From: Streptomyces mobaraensis NBRC 13819 = DSM 40847
Lineage (GTDB): Bacteria; Actinomycetota; Actinomycetes; Streptomycetales; Streptomycetaceae
NCBI RefSeq assembly: GCF_017916255.1
Contig: NZ_CP072827.1
Location: 310,001-374,000, forward strand
DNA: 64,000 bases
Reading direction: 5' to 3'
The notes beneath the pieces are model-generated. The model was not told the DNA's origin. It saw only the letters and a list, made by a program, of their open reading frames with translations, and ran no database searches. The stretch's first letter is position 1. Every line of letters begins with the position of its first letter. The position numbers and the translations under genes were made by a program. Below, in pieces: positions 1 to 7,940 of this stretch.

Positions 1-1
1 G

Positions 2-1831
2 CTGCGGCAGGGCTACTGGTGGCGGCAGGCGCTGCTGCCGGTGCCCGCGCCCGCCCCGGTGGCGGCGCCGGCACGGCCGGTGGGCCCGGGCACGTACCTG
101 GTGCTCGGCGGGACGGGCGGCATCGGCCGCAGCGTCGCCGCCCGGCTGCTGGAGCACGCCGGCTGCCGGGTCGTGCTGCTCGCCCGCCACGCCGAGCTCC
201 CGGAGGAGCTGGCGCCCTGGGCCGACCGCGTCGACCTGCTGGAGGCGGACCTCGCGACGGAGGCGCCGGAGGCGGTCCTCGACCGGCTCGCCACCCGTGT
301 CGACGGCGTGGTGCACGCGGCGGGCGTGGCCGCGGGCGGCCTGCTGCTGCGGCGCGACGCCGCCGCGGCGCGGGCGGCCTCGGCGGCCAAGCTGCGCGGC
401 GCGCTCCTGGTGGAGCGGCTGATCGAGCGCGACCGGCCCGCGTTCGCCGTCTACTGCTCGTCGATGGCGGCGCAGCTCGGCGGGGTCGGCCAGTTCGACT
501 ACGCCGCCGCGAACGGCCTGCTGGACGGCTTCGCCCGGTACCAGGGGGACGGGAGCACACTGCGGATCGGCGTCGGCTGGGACGTGTGGAGCGAGACCGG
601 CATGGCGCTGGACGCGCTGCACGCCGACGCCCGCCACCAGGCACACCTCGCGGTGGGACTGACGGTGAAGGAGGGGCAGCGGCTGTTCGCCGACGCGCTG
701 CGGCTGCGCCTGCCCCAGCTCCTGGTGTCCACCACGGACCCCGAGGAGGCGCGCGTCTTCTACGCGCCGCCGCCCGGTGCCGGCCGGCCCGCGACCGCCG
801 AGGCGCGCCCCGCGCCGGCGGCGGCCGAGCGGCTCGCCGAGTGGCTCCGCCGCTCCCTGGGCGTCGACGAGCTCGACCCGGAGGCGTCCCTGTACGACCA
901 CGGCGCCGACTCCCTCACCCTCCTCGACCTCATCGGCACGGTCGAGGAGGAGTACGGCGTCGAGCTCGAACTGTCGCGGCTGAGCCACCGGGTGAGCCTG
1001 GCGGAGGTGCTGGCGCACCTCGCGGAGGCCACCGGCGCTTCCGGTCACGCCTGCGACGAGGTGCCGCTGGACGTCTGGCAGGAGGGCACGGGCGGCGACG
1101 TGCTGTGCCTGGTGCACCCGGTCGGCGGCGACGTGCGGGCGTACCGCGAGCTGGTGTCGGCCCTCGACCCCCGGCTGACGGTCTGCCTGATCAGCGATCC
1201 GGGCCTGCGCGGCGCGGAGGCCCCGGCCTGGACGGTCGCCGAGCGCGCGGACCGCTACCGCGCGGCGCTGCGCCGGCGCTTCCCCCGGGACGCCTGGCGC
1301 TGGCGGCTGGCCGGCTGGTCGTTCGGCGCGTGGGTGGCCCAGGCGATGGCGGCCGGGGAGGAGGCGTCCGACGGGCCGGTCGCGGAGCTGTACCTGCTGG
1401 ACCCGCCGCCGCCCGGCGCCGGGAAGGACGTACCGGGCTACGACGAGGGCCAGTTGGAGCGGCTGTTCGCCCGGGAGCTGGCCGAGGCCGGTTCCGGCGC
1501 CCCTGCGGGTCCGGAGGCCCGGGCGTACGCCGAGCGGCTGGCGCGCTGCTGCCGCGCCAACCTGGCGGGCATGGCGGGCCACGAACCGCCGCCGCTGCCC
1601 GCGACGCCCGTCCGGCTGTGGCTCGCGGAGCGGGCGGAGGCCGGGCTGCCCTCCCGGGTGCCGGCGGCGGAGCAACGGCGGCTCTGGGCCGGGCGGTTGC
1701 CGCTGCTGGCGGAGGCGCGGTGCCTGGACACCACGCACTACGGCATCGTCCGGCCGCCGCACGTGGCGGCGGTCGCCGAGGCCGTCAACGCGGCGTGCGT
1801 CCCCGCGCCGGAGGCGACCGCCCGTGCCTGA
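2..1831 (+). CDS. PKS C-terminus (KR-ACP-TE), 5' truncated
   Basis: This is the last ~610 residues of a modular synthase whose start lies left of the window; the frame is open from base 2. Three domains are visible. A ketoreductase at ~30-200 has the Rossmann motif GGTGGIG and a catalytic Ser...Tyr...Asn set (CSSMAAQ, then FDYAAAN). A carrier protein at ~275-345 has the phosphopantetheine serine in GADSL. A type I thioesterase at ~355-600 has the nucleophile in GWSFG, an Asp in LLDPP and a late His in TTHYG. It would reduce a final beta-keto group and then release the chain. The three genes downstream are tightly spaced and probably belong to the same pathway. Whether the upstream part is pure PKS or an NRPS hybrid cannot be seen. 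This locus is separate from the siderophore NRPS, which lacks a thioesterase. Confidence 0.88.
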   Translation: MRQGYWWRQALLPVPAPAPVAAPARPVGPGTYLVLGGTGGIGRSVAARLLEHAGCRVVLLARHAELPEELAPWADRVDLLEADLATEAPEAVLDRLATRVDGVVHAAGVAAGGLLLRRDAAAARAASAAKLRGALLVERLIERDRPAFAVYCSSMAAQLGGVGQFDYAAANGLLDGFARYQGDGSTLRIGVGWDVWSETGMALDALHADARHQAHLAVGLTVKEGQRLFADALRLRLPQLLVSTTDPEEARVFYAPPPGAGRPATAEARPAPAAAERLAEWLRRSLGVDELDPEASLYDHGADSLTLLDLIGTVEEEYGVELELSRLSHRVSLAEVLAHLAEATGASGHACDEVPLDVWQEGTGGDVLCLVHPVGGDVRAYRELVSALDPRLTVCLISDPGLRGAEAPAWTVAERADRYRAALRRRFPRDAWRWRLAGWSFGAWVAQAMAAGEEASDGPVAELYLLDPPPPGAGKDVPGYDEGQLERLFARELAEAGSGAPAGPEARAYAERLARCCRANLAGMAGHEPPPLPATPVRLWLAERAEAGLPSRVPAAEQRRLWAGRLPLLAEARCLDTTHYGIVRPPHVAAVAEAVNAACVPAPEATARA

Positions 1832-1895
1832 GCCGACCGGCGCCGGCACATCACGACCACCCACACGGACGAACCGAGGCCGAGAACCCCACCCC

Positions 1896-2954
1896 ATGAA
1901 TCCCTATCAGTCACTCCCGTCCCACTCCTTCTGGCGGACCGCGGTCGCCGAGCCCGCGTGGGCGGACATCGACGGCCTGTGGACGCCGAAGTTCGCCATC
2001 GGCCAGGACGACGTCCTCCTCACGGCCGGATCCTGCTTCGCCCGGCACATCGGCCGCGCCCTGCGCGACCGGGGCATGAACTGGCGCGACACCGAGCCCG
2101 CGCCCCCGGGCCTGACCCCGGAGCAGCGCCGCGACCGCCACTTCGGCGTGTTCTCCTTCCGCACCGGCAACATCTACACCGCCGCCGTGCTGCGCCAGTG
2201 GTTCGCGTGGGCGCTGGGCGCGGAGGAGCCGCCGCGCGAGGTGTGGCACGACGGCGACCGCTTCCACGACCCCTGCCGCCCGGCGGTCGAGCCGGCCGGG
2301 TACGCGTCCGCCGAAGAGCTGTTCGCCGCGCGGGCGGCGACGCTCGCCGCCGTCCGCGCGGGCCTCGCGGAGGCGGACTGCCTGATCTTCACCCTGGGCC
2401 TGACCGAGGCGTGGCGCGACCGCGACGGCGGCCCGGTCCACCCGGTCTGCCCGGGCACCGTGCGCGGCACCTTCGACCCCGAGCGGCACGTCTTCCACAA
2501 CTTCGCCTTCGACGAGGTGCGCCGGGACCTGACCGCCGCCCTGGAGCTGGCCCGGTCCGTCAACCCCGGGCTGAAGGTGCTGCTCACCGTCTCGCCGGTG
2601 CCGCTGACGGCGACCGCGACCGGCGGTCACGCGCTCACCGCCACGACGTACTCGAAGTCGGTCCTGCGGGCCGTCGCCGGCCAACTCGCCGCCGAACACG
2701 GGCACGTGGACTACTTCCCGTCGTACGAGCTGGTCACCGGCGCGCCGTTCCGCGGGGTGTTCTTCGAGCCGAACCTGCGGACGGTGACGCCGGAGGGCGT
2801 CGCCTTCGTGATGGACCGGTTCTTCGGCGCGCTCGAAGGACGGCGGGCGGCCCCCGTGAGTCCGCCCGCTACCGACCGCTCCCCCGCCCACCCCACCGCC
2901 GGAGAGGACTTCTGGTGTGACGACGCCGTACTCGACTACTACAGCCCCCGCTGA
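1896..2954 (+). CDS. GSCFA-domain protein
   Basis: This 352-residue protein carries the family signature GSCFARHIG near residue 26, plus the later conserved blocks FTLGLTEAW and VSPVPLTAT. GSCFA proteins are SGNH-hydrolase-like enzymes of mostly unknown substrate, found in some natural-product and glycan loci. I start at ATG 1896 because MNPYQSLPSHSFWR is the usual family N-terminus. A GTG at 1824 would overlap the upstream synthase but adds a 24-residue low-complexity leader. The gene follows the thioesterase directly and overlaps the next gene by 38 bases, so translation is probably coupled. A role as acyltransferase or esterase acting on the PKS product is inference. No signal peptide is visible, so it is likely cytoplasmic. 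Confidence 0.85.
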   Translation: MNPYQSLPSHSFWRTAVAEPAWADIDGLWTPKFAIGQDDVLLTAGSCFARHIGRALRDRGMNWRDTEPAPPGLTPEQRRDRHFGVFSFRTGNIYTAAVLRQWFAWALGAEEPPREVWHDGDRFHDPCRPAVEPAGYASAEELFAARAATLAAVRAGLAEADCLIFTLGLTEAWRDRDGGPVHPVCPGTVRGTFDPERHVFHNFAFDEVRRDLTAALELARSVNPGLKVLLTVSPVPLTATATGGHALTATTYSKSVLRAVAGQLAAEHGHVDYFPSYELVTGAPFRGVFFEPNLRTVTPEGVAFVMDRFFGALEGRRAAPVSPPATDRSPAHPTAGEDFWCDDAVLDYYSPR

Positions 2955-3627
2955 CGCCGCCCCCGCCAGGTTCCTGCTGCTGGGCGACTCCCACGCCGGT
3001 CCCGTCGGCCGGGCGGCGCAGGCGGCCAGGATCCCGTTCGCGGGCGGGCCCATCGGCTCGGGGCGGGACTTCACCGCCGGCTTCTACGACCTGCGGGGGC
3101 GGGACGTCGTCTTCCGCGACGCGGAGACGGAGGCGCGCTACCGCTCGTTCCTCGACGAGCTGGGGGTGCCGGGTCTGGACCGGCTGACCGTGCCGCTGGT
3201 GTGCACGTTCGGCTTCAGCGCCCACTTCGTCGCGACGACGGAGAACTGGCGGATCTACCGCACCCGCGGCGGCGCCTTCCCGCCGGGCTTCCTCGACAGC
3301 CCGCTGTTCGACGCGCTCGTCCGGGCGGCCGTCCGCGACGCGCTGGCGTTCTACGCCCACGCCCGCGGCCTCGGCCTCCGGGTGCTGGCGGTGATGCCGC
3401 CGCAGCGGGTGCCCGGCATGTCGGACCGCGAGGTGTTCATGGCGGCGCAGGAGTGCGTCCGCCGGGCCGTCGCCGCGCTGGGCGTGGAGGTCGTGGACCT
3501 GCGCGCCCGCACCACCGACGCGTCGGGGCTCCAGCGGCCCGAGCTGTGCGAGAAGGACGACATCATCCACGGCAACCTCGCCTTCGGCCGCATCATCCTC
3601 GCCGAACTCCTCGACCGCGGGCTCTGA
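2917..3627 (+). CDS. SGNH-type hydrolase/esterase
   Basis: A 236-residue protein with the block I nucleophile motif LLLGDSHAG at ~21-29 and a C-terminal DDIIHGN that supplies the Asp and His of an SGNH catalytic set. It starts at GTG 2917 with GGAGAGG nine bases upstream, inside the end of the GSCFA gene. Two consecutive SGNH-fold proteins after a thioesterase suggest ester or acyl processing of a pathway product, for example O-acylation or deacylation. The substrate is unknown. No secretion signal is seen. Confidence 0.78.
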   Translation: MTTPYSTTTAPADAAPARFLLLGDSHAGPVGRAAQAARIPFAGGPIGSGRDFTAGFYDLRGRDVVFRDAETEARYRSFLDELGVPGLDRLTVPLVCTFGFSAHFVATTENWRIYRTRGGAFPPGFLDSPLFDALVRAAVRDALAFYAHARGLGLRVLAVMPPQRVPGMSDREVFMAAQECVRRAVAALGVEVVDLRARTTDASGLQRPELCEKDDIIHGNLAFGRIILAELLDRGL

Positions 3628-3666
3628 AGCCCCTCACCCCTACCGCGACGCAGTACAGGAAAGGCC

Positions 3667-4539
3667 ATGGAAGACTACGCACTCGACGCCGTGAAGGCGC
3701 TCACCACCCGCCCGAAGCCCGCCTACGAGACCATCACCCTGGACCCGGTCACCCCGGTCCTCGGCGCGGAGGTCTCCGGCGTCGACCTCTCCCAGGAGCT
3801 GACCGACCGTCAACTGGCCGAGATCAAGGACGCGTTCCTCGCCCACCACGTCCTGGTCTTCCGCGACCAGGAGATCACGTCCGAGGACCACAAGCGGTTC
3901 GCGGCGCACTTCGGCCCGCTGCACCCGGTGGCGCTGGCCGCCCCCGACAGCGACCCGTACGTGCTGGAGATCAGCGCGTCGGCCGAGTCGAAGAACGTGG
4001 CGGGCAACGGCTGGCACGCCGACGGAACCGCCGACGCCGAGCCGTCGCTCGGCTCGATGCTGCACATCACCCGCATACCGGAGGCCGGCAGCGGCGGCGA
4101 CACCATGTTCGCCAACATGCACCTCGCCTACGAGATGCTCTCCCCCGCCATGAAGGCGTTCCTCGACGGCCTGACCGCGGTCCACGACGGCGCCCAGCCC
4201 TGGGGCAAGCAGGGCCCGCCGGCCGAGTACGAGGTGCCGGTGAACGAGCACCCGGTCGTCGTCCGCCACCCGGAGACCGGCCGCAAGCTCCTCTTCGTCA
4301 ACCGTCCCTACACCTCGCACATCCCGCAGCTGTCGGCGGCCGAGAGCGAGGCCCTGCTGGAGCTGCTGTACCGGCACATCGCCGGGACGCCGTTGCTCGC
4401 CTGCCGGGTGCGCTGGCAGCCGAACACCCTGGTGTTCTGGGACAACCGCTGCGTCCAGCACCACGCGATCTGGGACTACTTCCCGCACGGCCGCTACGGT
4501 CGCCGGGTCGCCATCGACGGTACCAAGCCGCAGAGTTGA
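3667..4539 (+). CDS. TauD/TfdA-family Fe(II)/2-oxoglutarate dioxygenase
   Basis: This 290-residue enzyme belongs to the TauD/TfdA family. The iron ligands are the His and Asp of WHADGT (~117-122) and a distal His in CVQHHAIWDY near 264. The Arg that would bind 2-oxoglutarate lies in the following GRYGRRVAIDG. Such enzymes hydroxylate unactivated carbons, and in NRPS/PKS pathways they often hydroxylate amino acids, either free or carrier-bound. AGGAAAGG precedes the ATG. It is the last gene of the left-edge pathway, 39 bases after the SGNH gene and just ahead of a strong terminator. The substrate is not predictable from sequence alone. Confidence 0.88.
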   Translation: MEDYALDAVKALTTRPKPAYETITLDPVTPVLGAEVSGVDLSQELTDRQLAEIKDAFLAHHVLVFRDQEITSEDHKRFAAHFGPLHPVALAAPDSDPYVLEISASAESKNVAGNGWHADGTADAEPSLGSMLHITRIPEAGSGGDTMFANMHLAYEMLSPAMKAFLDGLTAVHDGAQPWGKQGPPAEYEVPVNEHPVVVRHPETGRKLLFVNRPYTSHIPQLSAAESEALLELLYRHIAGTPLLACRVRWQPNTLVFWDNRCVQHHAIWDYFPHGRYGRRVAIDGTKPQS

Positions 4540-4550
4540 CGAAGCGTCAG

Positions 4551-4593
4551 CGGCGGTCCGCCCTCCCCCGGCGGCGGGGAGGGCGGACCGCCG
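4551..4593. terminator. Perfect 18-bp bidirectional terminator hairpin
   Basis: The arms 4551-4568 and 4576-4593 are perfectly complementary over 18 bp with a 7-base loop. The hairpin lies between the convergent dioxygenase (ends 4539) and the secreted small protein (ends 4607 on the minus strand), so it can terminate both. There is no T-run, as is common in Streptomyces. Confidence 0.85.
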
Positions 4594-4606
4594 TCCGGTG
4601 TCCGGG

Positions 4607-4951
4607 TCAGGGTCCGGTGTCGCCCGGGTGGGAGCAGAGCCCGCCGCGGTAGCCGCTGTCGTACCAGGCGCCGGTGGCGTCGAAGTCCAGGTTGGTGCGG
4701 CCCGGGCCCACACAGCGGTGGTAGTTGGACCGGGGGAAGCGCGTGACCTGGATCCACACGTTGGTGTTGGTGGCGCAGTGCTCGTAGTAGGCGCGCTCGC
4801 CGCCCCTGCTCTCGTTCCAGCCGCAGCCCTGGATCCGCTCCGGGGCGGCGGTCGCGGGGGCGACCGTGGCGCACGCGAGGGCGCCGGCCAGGGTGACCGC
4901 CGCGAGGCCGAGCCGGGCGGTGGTGGCGGACAGTGTTCCGCGGAGTTTCAT
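4607..4951 (-). CDS. Small secreted Cys-containing protein, DUF6355-like
   Basis: A 114-residue protein with an N-terminal signal peptide: a hydrophobic LGLAAVTLAGALACATVA segment and an APATAA-type cleavage site near residue 35. The mature part is short and rich in Cys, Tyr and Trp, with blocks CGWNES, YYEHCA, CVGPGRTNL and a final GGLC. The pattern resembles the DUF6355 group often annotated as natural-product-associated in actinomycetes; this is from memory and unverified. Function is unknown. AAGGAG stands about 9 bases upstream of the ATG. It converges on the left-edge pathway and shares its terminator, so it need not belong to it. Confidence 0.72.
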   Translation of the reverse strand: MKLRGTLSATTARLGLAAVTLAGALACATVAPATAAPERIQGCGWNESRGGERAYYEHCATNTNVWIQVTRFPRSNYHRCVGPGRTNLDFDATGAWYDSGYRGGLCSHPGDTGP

Positions 4952-5133
4952 GCGTCGTCTCCTTCGCCGGAGGGTGGTGGCGAATCCCGTCCCGCCACCG
5001 CTGCCAACGACGCCAGAGTGGCCTGACGAGGGCCGTGTCACCAGGTGTTTCGACGGTGCTCGAAGGAGTCGGAACGACGTTTCCGGGTTCGAACGGCCGT
5101 CCGTTTTCCCGGCGTTGCCCGGCCCCGGCCGCC

Positions 5134-5988
5134 TCAGGCCCCCGCGGCCCTCTCCAGACTCTCGGCCAGCCCCGCCGCGAGCCGCCCGCAGGCCGCCCGG
5201 CGCCGCTCCTCCCGGCCGTCGGCCGTGTCCTGCCCGGCGAGCGCGAGGGCGTAGGCGTTCACCGCCGCGAACGGGTAGCACGCCGCGTAGGCGGCCGGGT
5301 CCGCCGCCGCGTAGGCCGCCGCCAGCGCGCGGGCCTGGACGATGGCGTTGGCGTCGGCGTAGGACGTCACGTTGGCGCCGGTGTTGAGCCGGGCGTAGCC
5401 GTCCGCGAACTCCCGGGCCTCGGCCTCGCCGTAGTCGTTGGTGCGCGCCCAGGCGAGGGCGTTGGACGCGGACGTGGCGAAGGCGTCGGCGTACGGGTAG
5501 GCGCGCCGGTGGACGTCCCGCAGGACGGGTTCGAGGGCGGCGGCCCAGGCGTCCTCCGCGGCCGGCTCCCCCGCCGCCGCCCTCGCGTGCAGCGCCCGTA
5601 CGTCCTCGTAGGGCCCCGCCTCGTCCGGTCCGGCCAGCAGCGGTACGACGGTGCGGGCGTGCCAGTCGTGGACGGCGGTGAGGGGGATCCGGCCGTCGAG
5701 GCGGGCGCAGGCGTCGTGGACGCGGCGGGCCCACTCGGCGGCCGCTGCGGGGCCCTGGCCGTTCTGGCCGCTCTGGCCGCTCTGGCCGCTCTGGCCGTTG
5801 TGACCGTTCTGATCTGCCTGGTCGCTCCGGCCGTCCTGGCCGTCCCACAGGGCGCCGGTGAGCTGGACGAACCAGTCGGGCAGGTCCGGGCCCGGCGTGG
5901 GACGCTCCTCCCACCGGCCGGCCGCGGCGGCGTCGAGCCGGGTGAGGAAGCGCGGGAGTGCCTCGGCGGAGGGCGCGGGACGGCTCAC
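5134..5988 (-). CDS. SpcZ-like hypothetical protein with Gly-Gln-Ser repeat
   Basis: A 284-residue cytoplasmic protein starting at GTG with GGAG eight bases upstream. Two alanine-rich, probably helical regions (~80-160 and 160-280) contain ARRVHDACARLDGRIPL, AVHDWHARTVVPLL and Tyr/Ala-rich blocks. The pattern resembles Streptomyces proteins named SpcZ, known from spectinomycin-type loci but of unknown activity; this is recollection, not a search. A collagen-like stretch of Gly-Gln-Ser/Asn triplets at ~50-78 is encoded by a 9-bp tandem repeat and looks like a flexible linker inserted between the two parts. No catalytic motif is recognised. Confidence 0.6.
   Translation of the reverse strand: MSRPAPSAEALPRFLTRLDAAAAGRWEERPTPGPDLPDWFVQLTGALWDGQDGRSDQADQNGHNGQSGQSGQSGQNGQGPAAAAEWARRVHDACARLDGRIPLTAVHDWHARTVVPLLAGPDEAGPYEDVRALHARAAAGEPAAEDAWAAALEPVLRDVHRRAYPYADAFATSASNALAWARTNDYGEAEAREFADGYARLNTGANVTSYADANAIVQARALAAAYAAADPAAYAACYPFAAVNAYALALAGQDTADGREERRRAACGRLAAGLAESLERAAGA
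5755..5808 (-). repeat. 9-bp tandem repeat (about 6 units) inside a CDS
   Basis: Plus-strand units of CTGGCCGCT/CTGGCCGTT repeat six times, the last degenerate (GTGACCGTT). They encode Gln-Ser/Asn-Gly triplets in the SpcZ-like protein. Length changes by multiples of nine would keep the frame. Confidence 0.9.
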
Positions 5989-6162
5989 GGTTCTTTCTCC
6001 TGTCCGCTGTACTGCTGGTTCGCGCGCGCCGGGATGCTCCGGCCCGCACCCGTATCCTCACCCGCCGGGGGCGCCGGGCGCGATGTCGCGATCATCACCT
6101 GGCGCGGAGAATCCGGCACGGAGGATCCGGCACGGAGGAGGCCCCGTCCGGCCGCTTGGGTT

Positions 6163-7446
6163 CTAGTGGTCGTCGCAACACCCCAGCTCAGGGGATGCGA
6201 TGGACTTCAAGATCCGTGAGAGCCGCAGGGAACAGGGCCCACGGAAGCTGCACCGGGAACGGGAGGAATACTTCCGGCTCATGCAGCTGGGATTCGGTAA
6301 CGCGGAGGCGAGCCGACGCGTAGGTGTCAACCCTCGGACCGGCCGTGAGTGGCGCAACGGCCGGCCCGAGGGCCGCAGGAAGCCGCCGAGGCTGCCCGCA
6401 CACGCTGTGCGGGCGCCCTCGCTGTCGTCCCGGTACCTGACCGAGACCGACCGGATCCACATCGCCGACCGGCTGCGGGAGAAGGCATCGGTGCGGGCGA
6501 TCGCGGCCGAGCTGGGCCGCAGCCCCTCCACGGTCAGCCGCGAGATCCGCCGCAACCGCCACCCCGTGGGCGGGCAGTACCGTCCCCACGCTGCCCAGGC
6601 CCGCGCCGATGCCCGCCGGCCCCGCCCCAAGCAGGGGAAGATCGCCCGCAACCCGGCACTCCGGGACTTCATCCAGCGCCACCTGAGACGGCGGTGGAGC
6701 CCGGAACAGATCTGCAACGCTCTGCGGGCACAGTTCCCGAACCGGCCGGAGATGCACGTGGTCCACGAAACCGTCTACCAGGCCCTCTACATCCAAGGAC
6801 GCGGCGAACTGCGCCGCGAAGTGGCCCGCTCCCTGCGAAGCGGCCGGGCCATGCGCAGGCCACAGCGCCAGGCCGCCTCGCGCCAGCCGCGCTTCACCCA
6901 CCCCATGGTCATGATCAGCGAACGCCCCGCCGAGGCCGAGGACCGGGCGGTGCCCGGCCACTGGGAAGGCGACCTGATCATCGGCAAGGACAGCGGTTCC
7001 GCGATCGGCACCCTGGTCGAGCGCGCCACCCGCTACGTGATGCTGGTCCATCTGCCGGACGGCCGCGGTGCCGAGCAGGTCCGCGACGCGCTCCAGGAGA
7101 CCGTGCAGCGGCTTCCCACCCACCTGAAACGGTCCCTGACCTGGGACCAGGGCAGCGAGATGGCCGCCCACCACGCTTTCACCATCGCCACTGATGTCCC
7201 GGTCTACTTCTGCGATCCCGCCAGCCCCTGGCAGCGCGGCTCGAACGAGAACACCAACGGCCTCCTGCGGCAGTACTTCCCCAAGGGCACCGACCTGTCC
7301 GCCCACAGCCGTGAAGACCTCGACGCCGTCGCAGCCGAACTCAACGGCCGCCCACGCAAAACGCTCGGCTGGGAAACCCCAGCCGAGCGCCTGCATAAAC
7401 TGCTTGCGGCCTGATCAACACGACCACGTGTTGCAACGACCCCTAG
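6163..7446 (+). mobile_element. IS30-family insertion sequence with CTAG target duplication
   Basis: The ends are inverted repeats: CTAGTGGTCGTCGCAACAC at 6163-6181 and, at 7428-7446, a sequence whose reverse complement matches 17 of 19 positions. The outermost CTAG on both sides is best read as a 4-bp target duplication, giving an element at about 6167-7442 (~1.28 kb). The restored target GGTTCTAGAAACC is close to a palindrome, in line with the known preference of IS30 elements for palindromic targets. One intact transposase fills the element. Confidence 0.85.
6200..7414 (+). CDS. IS30-family transposase
   Basis: A full-length 404-residue DDE transposase. Two helix-turn-helix regions are visible: one at ~20-55 (REEYFRLMQLGFGNAEASRRVG) and one at ~85-118 (ADRLREKASVRAIAAELG, then STVSREIRRN), the typical IS30 N-terminus. 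The integrase core supplies the acidic triad: Asp in EGDLIIGKD (~257), Asp in LTWDQGSEM (~314) and Glu in SNENTNGLLRQYFPKG (~349). The frame is uninterrupted and both terminal repeats are present, so the element may be active. Its GC content is similar to its surroundings, suggesting a source in another actinomycete. Confidence 0.95.
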   Translation: MDFKIRESRREQGPRKLHREREEYFRLMQLGFGNAEASRRVGVNPRTGREWRNGRPEGRRKPPRLPAHAVRAPSLSSRYLTETDRIHIADRLREKASVRAIAAELGRSPSTVSREIRRNRHPVGGQYRPHAAQARADARRPRPKQGKIARNPALRDFIQRHLRRRWSPEQICNALRAQFPNRPEMHVVHETVYQALYIQGRGELRREVARSLRSGRAMRRPQRQAASRQPRFTHPMVMISERPAEAEDRAVPGHWEGDLIIGKDSGSAIGTLVERATRYVMLVHLPDGRGAEQVRDALQETVQRLPTHLKRSLTWDQGSEMAAHHAFTIATDVPVYFCDPASPWQRGSNENTNGLLRQYFPKGTDLSAHSREDLDAVAAELNGRPRKTLGWETPAERLHKLLAA

Positions 7447-7485
7447 AAACCGCCCCGTCGGACGGGGCCTCCTCCGCTCACCTGC

Positions 7486-7665
7486 CTACTTGCCCGGTAC
7501 GGGTCCTTCCGCGCGAGGGAGACGCTTGATCCAGCCCGGCAGCCTGCGCGGCTCGCGGGTGCTGTCCGACTCGCCCTTGTTGCACGCGGGGCACGGGTGC
7601 ACCAGTTTGGTGCCGCCCTGCAGATGCTCGTCGATGAATCCCACTCCGAAGCACTTGTGGCACAT
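7486..7665 (-). CDS. Small two-CxxC zinc-ribbon-like protein (59 aa)
   Basis: A 59-residue protein starting MCHKCFGVGFIDEH with a second pair CPACNKG near residue 29. The paired Cys-x-x-Cys motifs, the first in the context CxxCxGxG, resemble the zinc-binding repeats of DnaJ without the J domain. I choose ATG 7665 because AGGAG lies eight bases upstream; a GTG nine bases earlier would sit against that site. Its ribosome site overlaps the stop codon of the preceding mini-gene (TAGGAG), so the two are almost certainly translated together. Function is unknown; redox or zinc sensing, or a chaperone accessory role, are guesses. Confidence 0.7.
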   Translation of the reverse strand: MCHKCFGVGFIDEHLQGGTKLVHPCPACNKGESDSTREPRRLPGWIKRLPRAEGPVPGK

Positions 7666-7676
7666 CGCGATCACTC

Positions 7677-7787
7677 CTAGCTGTGTTCAATGCGCCCGGT
7701 GCCGCCGCAGTCGGAGCACGAGCTCGTCAGACCGTCGCTGGTCACGTACCCGGTCCCGTTACAGGTCGAACACGGCGTCGATCCCAT
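7677..7787 (-). CDS. 36-residue DnaJ-type zinc-finger mini-protein
   Basis: A very short gene whose product begins MGSTPCSTCNGTGYV and ends with CSDCGGTGRIEHS. It holds two complete CxxCxGxG motifs and little else, the minimal unit of one DnaJ zinc site. AAGGGA lies seven bases before the ATG. It is followed without a gap by a second Cys-pair protein (7486-7665), forming a two-gene operon once closed by the hairpin that the IS element has split. Two full motifs in 36 codons, with a good ribosome site, make it a convincing gene despite its size. Confidence 0.72.
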   Translation of the reverse strand: MGSTPCSTCNGTGYVTSDGLTSSCSDCGGTGRIEHS

Positions 7788-7940
7788 GGCGTTTCCCTTC
7801 CGTGGGCCGTCCACTTCCACCCCCTGATGGCCGCGTGCGCCTCATGGGGCCGGAGTCACGAGCGCAGCCTAGGGGGCGCGCGCCCGGCCGGTCGACGGTC
7901 CACGGGAATCCTTCGGACCGCCGGGGACCCCGGCGGCCGC

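Larger units (their letters stand above)
6133..7476. terminator. Terminator hairpin split by an IS element
   Basis: The arms 6133-6150 and 7459-7476 are perfect 18-base reverse complements, now separated by the IS30-family element. Removing the element and one CTAG restores a stem with a ~28-base loop. The stem lies just downstream of the minus-strand zinc-finger-like mini-operon (7486-7787), whose terminator it probably was. Confidence 0.8.

Noticed and set aside
4607..6061. 484-residue minus-strand frame joining the secreted small protein to upstream sequence
   Set aside because: Only the last 114 codons are real; the upstream part is Arg/Pro-rich and overlaps the SpcZ-like gene in another frame.
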